Assembly (NCBI GenBank): GCA_030526885.1
Contig: JAUNBV010000084.1
Span: 1-8,169, forward strand
Direction of reading: 5' to 3'
Length of the DNA stretch: 8,169 nt
From: Syntrophomonadaceae bacterium
GTDB taxonomy: Bacteria > Bacillota > Syntrophomonadia > Syntrophomonadales > Syntrophomonadaceae
Shown in pieces: positions 1-6,246 of the stretch. The translations under genes and the position numbers were made by a program. Numbering within the stretch: position 1 is the stretch's first letter; every line of letters begins with the position of its first letter. Below the pieces are notes generated by a model. That model made no database searches. It had not been told where the DNA came from and was given only the letters and a program-made list of their open reading frames with translations.

Positions 1-1
1 A

Positions 2-70
2 AACTATACTGATGTAAATAGCTTATTAAACGGGTGGCCCAAGCCACAGGTCAAAGGAATGAAGATATGA
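2..70 (+). CDS. Possible 3' end of an unidentified upstream gene
   Basis: One plus-strand frame is open from the window edge to a TGA at 68-70, giving 22 residues ending in VKGMKI. The stop overlaps the start of the next gene as ATGA, the arrangement typical of translationally coupled genes in an operon, and this is the main reason to list it. I do not recognise the peptide. It does not look like the end of ribosomal protein L31, which often precedes DUF1385 genes in Bacillota. Twenty-two codons can be open by chance, so the call is weak. Confidence 0.3.
   Translation, partial: NYTDVNSLLNGWPKPQVKGMKI
53..58 (+). promoter_or_regulatory. Ribosome binding site that sets the yqhQ start
   Basis: AAAGGA lies 8 bases before the ATG at 67-69. 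No comparable site precedes the in-frame GTG at 34, so the ATG is preferred. The site lies inside the possible upstream reading frame. Confidence 0.6.
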
Positions 71-978
71 GCAACAAGGCAAAAAAGTATAATTACGGAG
101 GCATGGCGGTCATTGAGGGCGTCATGATGCGGGGGCCGGATGAGACGGCGGTAGCGGTAAGAAAGCCTGACGGCAGCATCGTGATCGAGAAGGAAGCCAA
201 CAAGAAACCGGAAGAAAAATACCCTTTTTTGAAATGGCCATTTATCCGCGGTACGGTAGCGTTGGTAAGCTCTATGGCCGTCGGCATCCGTATGCTGAAC
301 AAATCGGCAAATCTCTCCATGGATGATGATGAAGAGGAGCTGACCTCCGGGGAGATATTGGCCACCGGCCTGTTGGCGCTGGTGCTGGCGCTGGCGTTGT
401 TTGTGGTCCTGCCCACCGCTATCGTGCATTTTGCGCAGCAATGGCTGGGAGGAATATTTCTGCAAAATCTGGTCGAAGGCGCGGTGCGCATTGTCTTCCT
501 TATATTATACATCGTGGCCATTACCCGTATGGACGATATAAAACGCGTTTTCATGTATCATGGCGCGGAGCATAAAACTATCTTTGCCCACGAAAAAGGG
601 TTGGAACTGACGGTGGAAAACGCGCGGCTGCAATCTTGCTCCCATCCCCGTTGCGGCACGTCCTTTCTGTTGATCGTGATGGTGATCGCCATTTTGGTAT
701 TTGCCCTGCTGGGCGATGGAACGCTGTTTTACCGCGTTTGGTCGCGTCTCGCGGTCTTTCCTATTGTGGCCGGTATCGGTTATGAGTTGATTAAGCTGTC
801 CGCCAAGTATTACGACCGGCCCTTGGGGCGCGCGCTCATCGCGCCCGGGCTGGCATTGCAAAAGCTCACCACCCGCGAACCGGACGACAGCCAGCTGGAG
901 GTCGCCATCCGGGCCCTGAACGAAGTGCTGAAAACCGATCAAACGCCGGCCGTAGAACCGGTTTCACTGCAGGTTTAG
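67..978 (+). CDS. yqhQ: DUF1385 family membrane protein (YqhQ-like)
   Basis: This is a 303-residue protein of the DUF1385/COG3872 family, described as predicted metal-dependent enzymes but of unknown biochemical role. Family hallmarks are clear: GGMAVIEGVMMRGP at residues 11-24, YHGAEHK at 164-170, CSHPRCGTSF at 191-200, and the C-terminal block PGLALQKLTTREPDDSQLEVA at 260-280. The conserved His, Cys and Glu residues in these blocks could bind a metal; that is inference. Hydrophobic segments at about 97-121, 136-153, 199-216 and 226-243 indicate an integral membrane protein. The ATG at 67 is chosen over the GTG at 34 because it has the ribosome binding site and because family members begin shortly before the GG-AVIEGVMMRGP block. 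The gene lies 39 bases before prfA, a common neighbour in Bacillota. No direct link to translation is shown. Confidence 0.88.
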   Translation: MSNKAKKYNYGGMAVIEGVMMRGPDETAVAVRKPDGSIVIEKEANKKPEEKYPFLKWPFIRGTVALVSSMAVGIRMLNKSANLSMDDDEEELTSGEILATGLLALVLALALFVVLPTAIVHFAQQWLGGIFLQNLVEGAVRIVFLILYIVAITRMDDIKRVFMYHGAEHKTIFAHEKGLELTVENARLQSCSHPRCGTSFLLIVMVIAILVFALLGDGTLFYRVWSRLAVFPIVAGIGYELIKLSAKYYDRPLGRALIAPGLALQKLTTREPDDSQLEVAIRALNEVLKTDQTPAVEPVSLQV

Positions 979-1017
979 CCGGGATAAAACGCAGATAACA
1001 AGAGAGGATGAACCCTA

Positions 1018-2085
1018 ATGCTGGAGAAGCTGGAAGGCCTGGAGGCTAAATATGATGAACTGACCGGGTTGCTGAGTGACCCGGAGATAATAAGCGACCC
1101 CACGCGGTTTCAGAAATATGCCAAAGCCCACGCCGAGTTGGGCGGAGTGGTAGAGTGCTACCGCGATTACCGCAGTTGCCGGGAGCAACTGCAGGATGTA
1201 CACACTATGTTGAAGGAAGAAAATGATGAAGAACTGAAGGCTATGATGGTGGAGGAAATCGAAGACCTGCAGCGGCGGGAAGCGGCGCGGGAGCAGGAAC
1301 TTAAGCTGTTGCTGCTGCCCAAGGACCCCAATGACGATAAAAACGTTATCATGGAGATTCGCGCCGGTACCGGCGGGGAGGAAGCGGCATTGTTCGCCGG
1401 CGACCTGTTCCGCATGTATTCGCGCTACGCTGAAACGCAGGGCTGGCAGGTGGAAATGATGGATTCCAACTTCACGGAGCTGGGCGGCGTGAAAGAAGTA
1501 ACTTTTGTGCTGGACGGCGCCGGAGCCTACAGCCGCATGAAATACGAATCCGGCGTTCACCGGGTGCAGCGTATCCCGTCCACCGAGTCGGGCGGGCGCA
1601 TCCATACCTCGGCGGCCACGGTAGCGGTGCTGCCGGAAGCGGAGGAAGTGGATGTGGAGGTCAACGCCAACGACCTCAAGATTGACGTGTATTGCGCCAG
1701 CGGCCCCGGCGGCCAGTGTGTGAACACCACTCAGTCTGCGGTGCGCATCACCCATTTGCCTACCGGGTTGGTGGTGACGTGTCAGGATGAAAAATCGCAG
1801 CACAAGAATAAAGCGCAGGCTTTGCGCGTATTGCGCTCGCGCCTGAAGGAACAGATGGAGGCGGAAAAGAACGAAGAGATGGCCGGCGCCCGCAAGAGCC
1901 AGGTGGGCAGCGGTGACCGCAGTGAACGCATCCGCACTTACAACTATCCCCAGGGGCGGGTTAGCGACCATCGCATCAACCTCACGCTGCACAAGCTGGA
2001 TCAGATCATGGACGGCCAGTTACAGGAGCTGTTGGATGCTCTGCGCAGTAACGACCAAGCGGAACGGTTGCGGCAGGTGGATTAA
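1018..2085 (+). CDS. prfA: Peptide chain release factor 1 (RF1)
   Basis: This class I release factor of 355 residues, the normal RF1 length, reads UAA and UAG stops in the ribosomal A site and triggers peptide release. The N-terminal helical domain spans about 1-105. The catalytic GGQ is at 231-233 in the context SGPGGQCVNTTQSAVRITH; its Gln is the residue methylated by PrmC, encoded directly downstream. The codon-recognition block HRVQRIPSTESGGRIHTSA (181-199) marks RF1 rather than RF2, but the Pro-x-Thr tripeptide reads Pro-Ser-Thr (187-189) where Pro-Ala-Thr or Pro-Val-Thr is usual. AGAGGA at 1003-1008 lies 9 bases before the ATG. The TAA is followed with no gap by the ATG of the prmC fusion, so the two are probably translationally coupled. 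Confidence 0.97.
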   Translation: MLEKLEGLEAKYDELTGLLSDPEIISDPTRFQKYAKAHAELGGVVECYRDYRSCREQLQDVHTMLKEENDEELKAMMVEEIEDLQRREAAREQELKLLLLPKDPNDDKNVIMEIRAGTGGEEAALFAGDLFRMYSRYAETQGWQVEMMDSNFTELGGVKEVTFVLDGAGAYSRMKYESGVHRVQRIPSTESGGRIHTSAATVAVLPEAEEVDVEVNANDLKIDVYCASGPGGQCVNTTQSAVRITHLPTGLVVTCQDEKSQHKNKAQALRVLRSRLKEQMEAEKNEEMAGARKSQVGSGDRSERIRTYNYPQGRVSDHRINLTLHKLDQIMDGQLQELLDALRSNDQAERLRQVD

Positions 2086-3909
2086 ATGAGTGAGCTATGG
2101 AGAGTCGGCGACCTGCTCACATGGACCACCCGCTATTTTGCCGAAAAAGGCCTGCCATCGGCGCGGTTGGAGGCTGAACTGTTGCTGGCTCATGTGCTGG
2201 GGCAAAACCGGGTTTGGCTCTATACCCATTACGATTTGCCGGTCGAAGCCGAGGAACGAAAAGCATATAAGGAATACATCCGCCGCCGCCTGCAGGGCGA
2301 GCCGTATGCCTATATCACGGGCTCCAGAGAATTCATGTCTCTGGAGCTTCTGGTTACCCGCGACGTGCTTATCCCCCGTCCCGATACGGAAACCCTGGTG
2401 GAAGCGGCCATTGACTACGCCCGCCGCGAGGGGCGGCAGCGCATTGTAGATGTGGGCACCGGCAGCGGCGCCATCGCCATCAGCCTGGCGCGCTATCTGC
2501 CGGAGGCAAAGATTTGGGCCACCGACATCTCCCCGGCCGCCTTGGCGGTGGCGCGGCAAAACGATGCCCGCCATAAGAGCGGGCTTCATTTTGTGCAAGC
2601 GGATTTGCTGGGGCATCCCGATTTAGATGATTTTGATTTGATCGTGGCCAATTTGCCCTATATTACCCCCGAACAATGGGCCCGGCTGGAGCCGGGGGTA
2701 CGGGATTATGAGCCCCAGACAGCCCTGATAGCAGAGGGCGACGGGCTGGAGTTGTACCGGCGTTTGCTGCGGCAGGCAGCCACCAAGCTGCGCCCCGGAG
2801 GGCGTATCATGCTGGAGATCGATCCCCGTCAGGCGGAGGCGGCGCGCTCTATGCTGGGTGACTATGAGGGGTATAAAATAATAAACGACAGCGCCGGGCG
2901 GGCGCGGGTGGTGACGGGGCGCAAGCCTATGATTACCAAAACATTTGCCATTGACCCTCTCAGTATAAATGAAGAATTATTGCAGCAGGCGGCAAAGGTG
3001 ATACAAAGCGGCGAATTGCTGGCCTTTCCCACCGAAACCGTGTACGGGCTGGGGGCGGCGGCGGATAATGCGGCGGCGATACGCAAGGTGTTTGCGGTCA
3101 AGGGCCGCCCGGCCGCCAGCGGATTGCTGGTGCATATCAGCCGGCCCGAACAGGTGCGGCAGTATGCCGCCGATGTCGTCCCGGCGGCGCAAAAACTGAT
3201 GCAGGCCTTCTGGCCCGGCCCGCTGGCCATCATTCTGGACGCCGCGCCCGGTTTGCCGGCAGGATTGACCGGGGGCCGCGCCAGCGTGGGTTTTCGTATG
3301 CCGGATCACCCGCTGGCCCTGGCGTTGCTCGATAAGACCGGCCCGCTGGCCGCGCCCAGCGCCAATCTGTCCGGCCGGCCTTCCCCGCTGACCGCCGAGC
3401 ATGTAAAAGCGGATATAGAGGGGAAAATAGCCGGTATTCTGGATGGCGGCGCTACCGGCAGCGGAATGGAGTCCACCATTATCGATCTCAGCGGGGGCAA
3501 ATGTGAACTCCTGCGGCTGGGCGGCCTGGCGGCGGAAGCGATCGCAAAGGTATTGGGCGAGGAGGCCCATCTGGCCATACCTGCGATGGAAACCGCGGCT
3601 TATGATAGCCCGGTACGGGTACAGCTGGCGTCGTCGGCCGATGATTTCGATCAAATGATAGCGGCATGCCAGGCCGCCAAAGATGAATTCGGGCTTTTAT
3701 TGTTTATGGACAGCGAGCGGAAGCCCATGGGCTCAGTCCCGGCCTACCGTATGCGCAGCGACGCACGCACCGAATTCTATGCCATTCTGCGCGAAGCAGA
3801 AGCGGCGGGGTTGTCACGGCTGCTGTGCGCTCCGCTGGAGGACGGCGGGGCGGAGTTGTCACCGGCACTGGCGGAGCGGATAAAGCGGGCCGCCCGAAGT
3901 GCAGAATAA
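2086..3909 (+). CDS. prmC-tsaC: Fusion: PrmC release-factor glutamine methylase + Sua5/YwlC threonylcarbamoyl-AMP synthase
   Basis: One uninterrupted 607-codon frame joins two enzymes usually made separately. Residues 1-281 are PrmC/HemK: a helical substrate-binding domain (about 1-75), IPRPDTE (96-102), the SAM-binding loop DVGTGSG (122-128), and the catalytic tetrapeptide as NLPY (189-192) rather than the usual NPPY. This half should methylate the GGQ glutamine of the adjacent RF1. Residues 282-607 match Sua5/YwlC, which makes threonylcarbamoyl-AMP for the t6A37 tRNA modification: AFPTETVYGLG (313-323), KGRP (339-342), WPGPL (376-380), APSANLSGRPSP (423-434), GMESTIIDL (460-468), then a C-terminal Sua5 domain (about 510-607). 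The usual linker motif SPGMKYxHY is poorly kept near 498-506. Met282 (ATG at 2929) is where a free-standing Sua5 would start, and only a weak GGGG precedes it. prmC and ywlC genes are neighbours in Bacillota, so fusion is plausible; a sequencing indel at the junction is not excluded. The start directly follows prfA, with AGGTGG at 2075-2080. Confidence 0.9.
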   Translation: MSELWRVGDLLTWTTRYFAEKGLPSARLEAELLLAHVLGQNRVWLYTHYDLPVEAEERKAYKEYIRRRLQGEPYAYITGSREFMSLELLVTRDVLIPRPDTETLVEAAIDYARREGRQRIVDVGTGSGAIAISLARYLPEAKIWATDISPAALAVARQNDARHKSGLHFVQADLLGHPDLDDFDLIVANLPYITPEQWARLEPGVRDYEPQTALIAEGDGLELYRRLLRQAATKLRPGGRIMLEIDPRQAEAARSMLGDYEGYKIINDSAGRARVVTGRKPMITKTFAIDPLSINEELLQQAAKVIQSGELLAFPTETVYGLGAAADNAAAIRKVFAVKGRPAASGLLVHISRPEQVRQYAADVVPAAQKLMQAFWPGPLAIILDAAPGLPAGLTGGRASVGFRMPDHPLALALLDKTGPLAAPSANLSGRPSPLTAEHVKADIEGKIAGILDGGATGSGMESTIIDLSGGKCELLRLGGLAAEAIAKVLGEEAHLAIPAMETAAYDSPVRVQLASSADDFDQMIAACQAAKDEFGLLLFMDSERKPMGSVPAYRMRSDARTEFYAILREAEAAGLSRLLCAPLEDGGAELSPALAERIKRAARSAE

Positions 3910-3927
3910 GTGAAAGGATGAGGGAAT

Positions 3928-4380
3928 ATGCTCAAGCTCCTGCTGATATGCAGCGGCAATACCTGTCGCAGCCCCATGGCGGAGGCGATTCTGCGGGCCA
4001 AAGCGTGGGACCGCCCTTGGGCCATCGGCTCGGCCGGAATTTATGCGGAGGAAGCGAGACCGGCCACCGCCAATGCGGCGCTGGTAATGGAAGAACTGGG
4101 GTTTAATCTCGGTTCCCACCGTTCCCGGCGCCTGAGTCCCGATATGGCGCAGACCGCAGACCTGATCATTACCATGGAGGGCTGGCAGTGCGAGGAGTTG
4201 CGGGAGCGATTCCCGCGGTGCCGGGAACATATTTATACCCTGGCCCAGCTGGCCGGCATGGGGGGCGATGTGGCCGACCCTTACGGCGGCAGCCGGGAAG
4301 TTTATCGCGGCGCGGCGGAGCAATTGATAAAAATGATCGATGCGGCCTGGGAGGAAATTATTGAAAAGCTGACACCATAA
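3928..4380 (+). CDS. ywlE: Low-molecular-weight phosphatase, YwlE-type protein arginine phosphatase
   Basis: This 150-residue enzyme has the low-molecular-weight protein phosphatase fold. The P-loop CSGNTCRS starts at catalytic Cys8 and gives the CX5R pattern with Arg14. The general acid is in VADPYGG (Asp117). Tyrosine phosphatases of this family usually have Ile before the second Cys (CLGNICRS), whereas Bacillus YwlE has Thr (CTGNTCRS), and that Thr is established as a determinant of phosphoarginine selectivity. This protein has Thr12 there, so a protein arginine phosphatase is the better call than a tyrosine phosphatase. The matching kinase gene (mcsB) is not in the window. A purine-rich AAAGGATGAGGG at 3913-3924 precedes the ATG, and the gap from the fusion gene is 18 bases. 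Confidence 0.9.
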   Translation: MLKLLLICSGNTCRSPMAEAILRAKAWDRPWAIGSAGIYAEEARPATANAALVMEELGFNLGSHRSRRLSPDMAQTADLIITMEGWQCEELRERFPRCREHIYTLAQLAGMGGDVADPYGGSREVYRGAAEQLIKMIDAAWEEIIEKLTP

Positions 4381-4428
4381 ACAGGGATTTGACCTGCGGA
4401 AGTCGAATGGTGACAACATAATGCATTT

Positions 4429-4435
4429 GAGGTGA
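4429..4435 (+). promoter_or_regulatory. Ribosome binding site that sets the rpiB start
   Basis: GAGGTGA is a strong complement to the 16S rRNA 3' end and lies 5 bases before the GTG at 4441. It overlaps the other in-frame GTG at 4432, which has no ribosome binding site of its own at a suitable distance. Confidence 0.65.
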
Positions 4436-4440
4436 CGAAG

Positions 4441-4884
4441 GTGAAGGTTATAATCGGCTGCGACCATGCCGGAGTACAGTTTAAGCACGACGTAATGGAA
4501 ACCCTGCGCCAGCGGGGTCATGAGTGTATAGACTGTGGGGTTTATGACGAAAAGGCAGCAGATTATCCCGATATCGCGGAAAAAATAGCCAAGGAAGTGC
4601 TGGCGCAAGGCGTGTTTGGTATCGTTATCTGCGGCACGGGGGTTGGCATTTCCATCAGCGCCAATAAAATAGCGGGGATTCGGGCGGCCTTGTGCCATAA
4701 CGAATTTACCGCCCGCATGAGCCGCATGCACAATGACGCCAATGTGCTGGCATTAGGCGCGAGGGTGCTGGGCCCGTCTCTGGCCGGCGCCATCGCGCTG
4801 GCTTTTTTGGAGACGGAATTTGAGGGCGGCCGCCATCAGCAGAGAGTGGATAAGATAACCGCCTTGGAGCGGAAAGGGCGGTAA
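4441..4884 (+). CDS. rpiB: Ribose-5-phosphate isomerase B (RpiB/LacAB family)
   Basis: This enzyme interconverts ribose 5-phosphate and ribulose 5-phosphate in the non-oxidative pentose phosphate pathway. With the GTG start at 4441 it has 147 residues, a usual length. Family motifs are complete: GCDHAG (6-11), ICGTGVGISISANK (63-76) with the catalytic-type Cys64, the phosphate-binding ARMSRMHNDAN (91-102), and LGARV (105-109). The protein then begins MKVIIGCDHAG, as expected for the family; the in-frame GTG at 4432 would add three residues and lose the ribosome binding site. LacA/LacB-type sugar isomerases share the fold, but the absence of lac genes and the ywlE-rpiB order favour RpiB. It lies 60 bases after ywlE and 57 before the deaminase gene. 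Confidence 0.95.
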   Translation: MKVIIGCDHAGVQFKHDVMETLRQRGHECIDCGVYDEKAADYPDIAEKIAKEVLAQGVFGIVICGTGVGISISANKIAGIRAALCHNEFTARMSRMHNDANVLALGARVLGPSLAGAIALAFLETEFEGGRHQQRVDKITALERKGR

Positions 4885-4941
4885 TGCCCGAAGCGATATT
4901 TATTCCCCCCCAGCGTACGGAGTTAATTAGGAGGAATCGGC

Positions 4942-5415
4942 ATGAGCGAAACTCACAGGCCAAGACCCGAATGGGATGAGTATTTCCTGCGGTTGGCCGT
5001 GCTGGTGGCCGACCGTTCCACCTGCCTGCGGCGGCAGGTGGGCGCGGTGCTGGTAAAGGATGAGCGCATCATCGCCACCGGTTACAACGGAGCGGCCCGG
5101 GGCATGGGTCACTGTTCTGAGTTAGGCTGCCTGCGGGAGAATATGTCGATTCCTTCCGGTCAGCGTTATGAGTTATGCCGCGGGGTCCACGCCGAGCAAA
5201 ACGCTATCATCAATGCGGCTTATTACGGCGTATCCACCCAGGGCGGGGTAATGTACTGCACCAACCAGCCCTGCCTTATCTGCGCCCGGATGATCATTAA
5301 TGCCGGCGTGGTGCGGGTGGTACACAGCGGCAACTTTGACGATGAGATAGCCCTGCAGTTCATGCAGGAGGCCGGCGTGGTGCTGGAGGAAATGCACCTG
5401 GAGGACAGCAAATGA
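4942..5415 (+). CDS. comEB: Deoxycytidylate (dCMP) deaminase, ComEB type
   Basis: This is a 157-residue member of the zinc-dependent cytidine/deoxycytidylate deaminase family. It should convert dCMP to dUMP, feeding thymidylate synthesis. The zinc site is visible as VHAEQNA (82-88), with His83 as ligand and Glu85 as proton shuttle, and QPCLICA (109-115), with Cys111 and Cys114 as ligands. GYNGAARGMGHC (47-58) matches the dCMP deaminase subgroup rather than tRNA adenosine deaminase or riboflavin deaminase. The insert between Cys58 and Cys79, including Cys63, is of the bacterial type that may hold extra structure. A strong TAGGAGG at 4928-4934 lies 7 bases before the ATG. Its stop overlaps the next start as ATGA, so the two are probably translated in a coupled way. 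The symbol follows the Bacillus name; no competence role is implied. Confidence 0.93.
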   Translation: MSETHRPRPEWDEYFLRLAVLVADRSTCLRRQVGAVLVKDERIIATGYNGAARGMGHCSELGCLRENMSIPSGQRYELCRGVHAEQNAIINAAYYGVSTQGGVMYCTNQPCLICARMIINAGVVRVVHSGNFDDEIALQFMQEAGVVLEEMHLEDSK

Positions 5416-5723
5416 TATCGAAAACATTAAGCCTGCCGCGCTTGAATCGGCTCAACCCTACGTTGGAATCCACCACGCTGAAACTGATGGAGGAAGCCGG
5501 CGAGCTGGCGCGCTGCATCGGTAAGTTCAGGGGGTTGAGCGGAGAAAATGTCAATATGAGCCCCGACGATGTGATGCTGGAAGTGGCTCGCGAGTTGCTG
5601 GATGTGGCACAGACGGCGGTTACCATGATGTATGTGATGGAGGAGAATTACGGCCTGGACATCGACCAGCTGTTGCAGGAGCATATTGAAAAACTATGGC
5701 GCAAAGGCTATATCGGCCAGTAA
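5412..5723 (+). CDS. MazG-like nucleoside triphosphate pyrophosphohydrolase
   Basis: This 103-residue, all-helical protein has the all-alpha NTP pyrophosphohydrolase (MazG/dUTPase-2) metal-binding pattern: EExxE at Glu27, Glu28, Glu31 and ExxD at Glu61, Asp64. It resembles the short MazG-like family common in Bacillota rather than full two-domain MazG. Such enzymes hydrolyse NTPs or dNTPs to the monophosphate and pyrophosphate, often as a clean-up activity. The start overlaps the deaminase stop (ATGA), with GGAGG at 5400-5404 seven bases upstream. The pairing suggests deoxynucleotide metabolism: hydrolysis of dCTP to dCMP followed by deamination to dUMP would be a coherent path, but the substrate cannot be read from the sequence. 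No terminator follows. Confidence 0.83.
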   Translation: MISKTLSLPRLNRLNPTLESTTLKLMEEAGELARCIGKFRGLSGENVNMSPDDVMLEVARELLDVAQTAVTMMYVMEENYGLDIDQLLQEHIEKLWRKGYIGQ

Positions 5724-5886
5724 AGGTGTCAGAATATTTTTGCGGATACAGAATATTTTATAAAAAATTTTACGTAGGAAAAAGGATTTTTGTCTAAGGC
5801 ATAGAAAACGTATAGGTGGTTATATCAATATGTAGCGCACACAATCAATGCGACAGGTTGGACCCCGTCGTTTCAGGAGATGAGAA
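5724..5886 (+). promoter_or_regulatory. Leader and probable promoter region of the ATP synthase operon
   Basis: This is the longest gap in the window (163 bases) and is markedly AT-rich in its first 110 bases, unlike the GC-rich genes before it. One candidate promoter is TTGTCT (5790-5795) with TATAGG (5811-5816), but the 15-base spacing is short. TATAAA at 5759-5764 lacks a well-placed -35 box. Near the 3' end, 5851-5870 can form a small hairpin: CGAC pairs with GTCG and, inside it, GGT with ACC. Then AGGAG (5875-5879) sits 7 bases before atpI. The exact promoter is uncertain. Confidence 0.35.
5730..5759 (+). repeat. Perfect 11-base direct repeat upstream of atpI
   Basis: CAGAATATTTT occurs at 5730-5740 and again at 5749-5759, a start-to-start distance of 19 bases, in the AT-rich gap before the ATP synthase operon. 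It could be a paired binding site for a regulator or part of an upstream promoter element. AT-rich composition raises the odds of chance similarity. Confidence 0.55.
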
Positions 5887-6237
5887 ATGGCTCAGGGGAA
5901 AAATGCATGGGTAAAACCACTGTCAACAGCCGTTAATCTGGGAACTTCAATCGCGGCCGCCATCGCGTTGCCGACCTGGATCGGCCATAAGCTTGACGAA
6001 CGTTTTGGAACCGGGATGCTGTGGATTATCCTGGGTCTTTTCTTCGGAATGGCTACCGCCGGCAAGATGGTATGGGATCGCATGATAAAGGACCATGGTG
6101 ACGAAGTGCCGGTATACAGGAGAAAAAAAACAACCGAGAATAATGACGAAAATTCCCCGGATGTAAAGCAATATCGCGATGCTTACGCAGAAGAGGATAA
6201 AAAGGATGACGACGATGAACGCTCGTCTTGGTGGTAG
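5887..6237 (+). CDS. atpZ: AtpZ/AtpI family small membrane protein of the ATP synthase operon
   Basis: This 116-residue protein has two membrane helices (about 13-33 and 43-62) separated by the family turn WIGHKLDERFGTG (31-43). This matches the ATPase gene 1 (AtpZ/AtpI) family found at the head of F-type ATP synthase operons, rather than the larger four-helix AtpI. Family members have been linked to c-ring assembly and to Mg2+/Ca2+ transport in Bacillus; which applies here is unknown. The C-terminal half from about residue 68 is highly charged, with EEDKKDDDDER followed by a terminal SSWW, longer and more acidic than the compact members I know. It is the first gene of the operon, and no second, larger atpI follows before atpB. 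The start is supported by AGGAG at 5875-5879. Confidence 0.85.
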   Translation: MAQGKNAWVKPLSTAVNLGTSIAAAIALPTWIGHKLDERFGTGMLWIILGLFFGMATAGKMVWDRMIKDHGDEVPVYRRKKTTENNDENSPDVKQYRDAYAEEDKKDDDDERSSWW

Positions 6238-6246
6238 GTAATAAAG

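Noticed and set aside
34..66. Upstream GTG start for the DUF1385 gene
   Set aside because: It has no ribosome binding site, and the extra residues do not look like family N-termini; the ATG at 67 has AAAGGA at good distance.
1015..1992. Long minus-strand frame (325 codons) opposite prfA
   Set aside because: It is antisense to a well-supported RF1 gene, is rich in His, Gln and Arg in the manner of shadow frames, and matches no family I recognise.
3825..4106. Plus-strand frame of 93 codons across the fusion/ywlE junction
   Set aside because: It overlaps both confident genes in another frame and gives a low-complexity Gly/Arg-rich peptide.
4389..4422. Possible promoter before rpiB (TTGACC and CATAAT)
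   Set aside because: The boxes are good individually, but the 22-base spacing is too long for a standard sigma-A promoter, and no extended -10 is present.
4432..4440. GTG start three codons upstream for rpiB
   Set aside because: It lies within the GAGGTGA ribosome binding site that serves the GTG at 4441.
3859..4731. Long minus-strand frame (290 codons) opposite ywlE and rpiB
   Set aside because: It covers parts of three real plus-strand genes and shows no domain; open by codon bias of the opposite strand.
5707..5719. Terminator at the end of the MazG-like gene
   Set aside because: Only a three-pair GGC/GCC stem is possible, and it has no T-tract directly after it.
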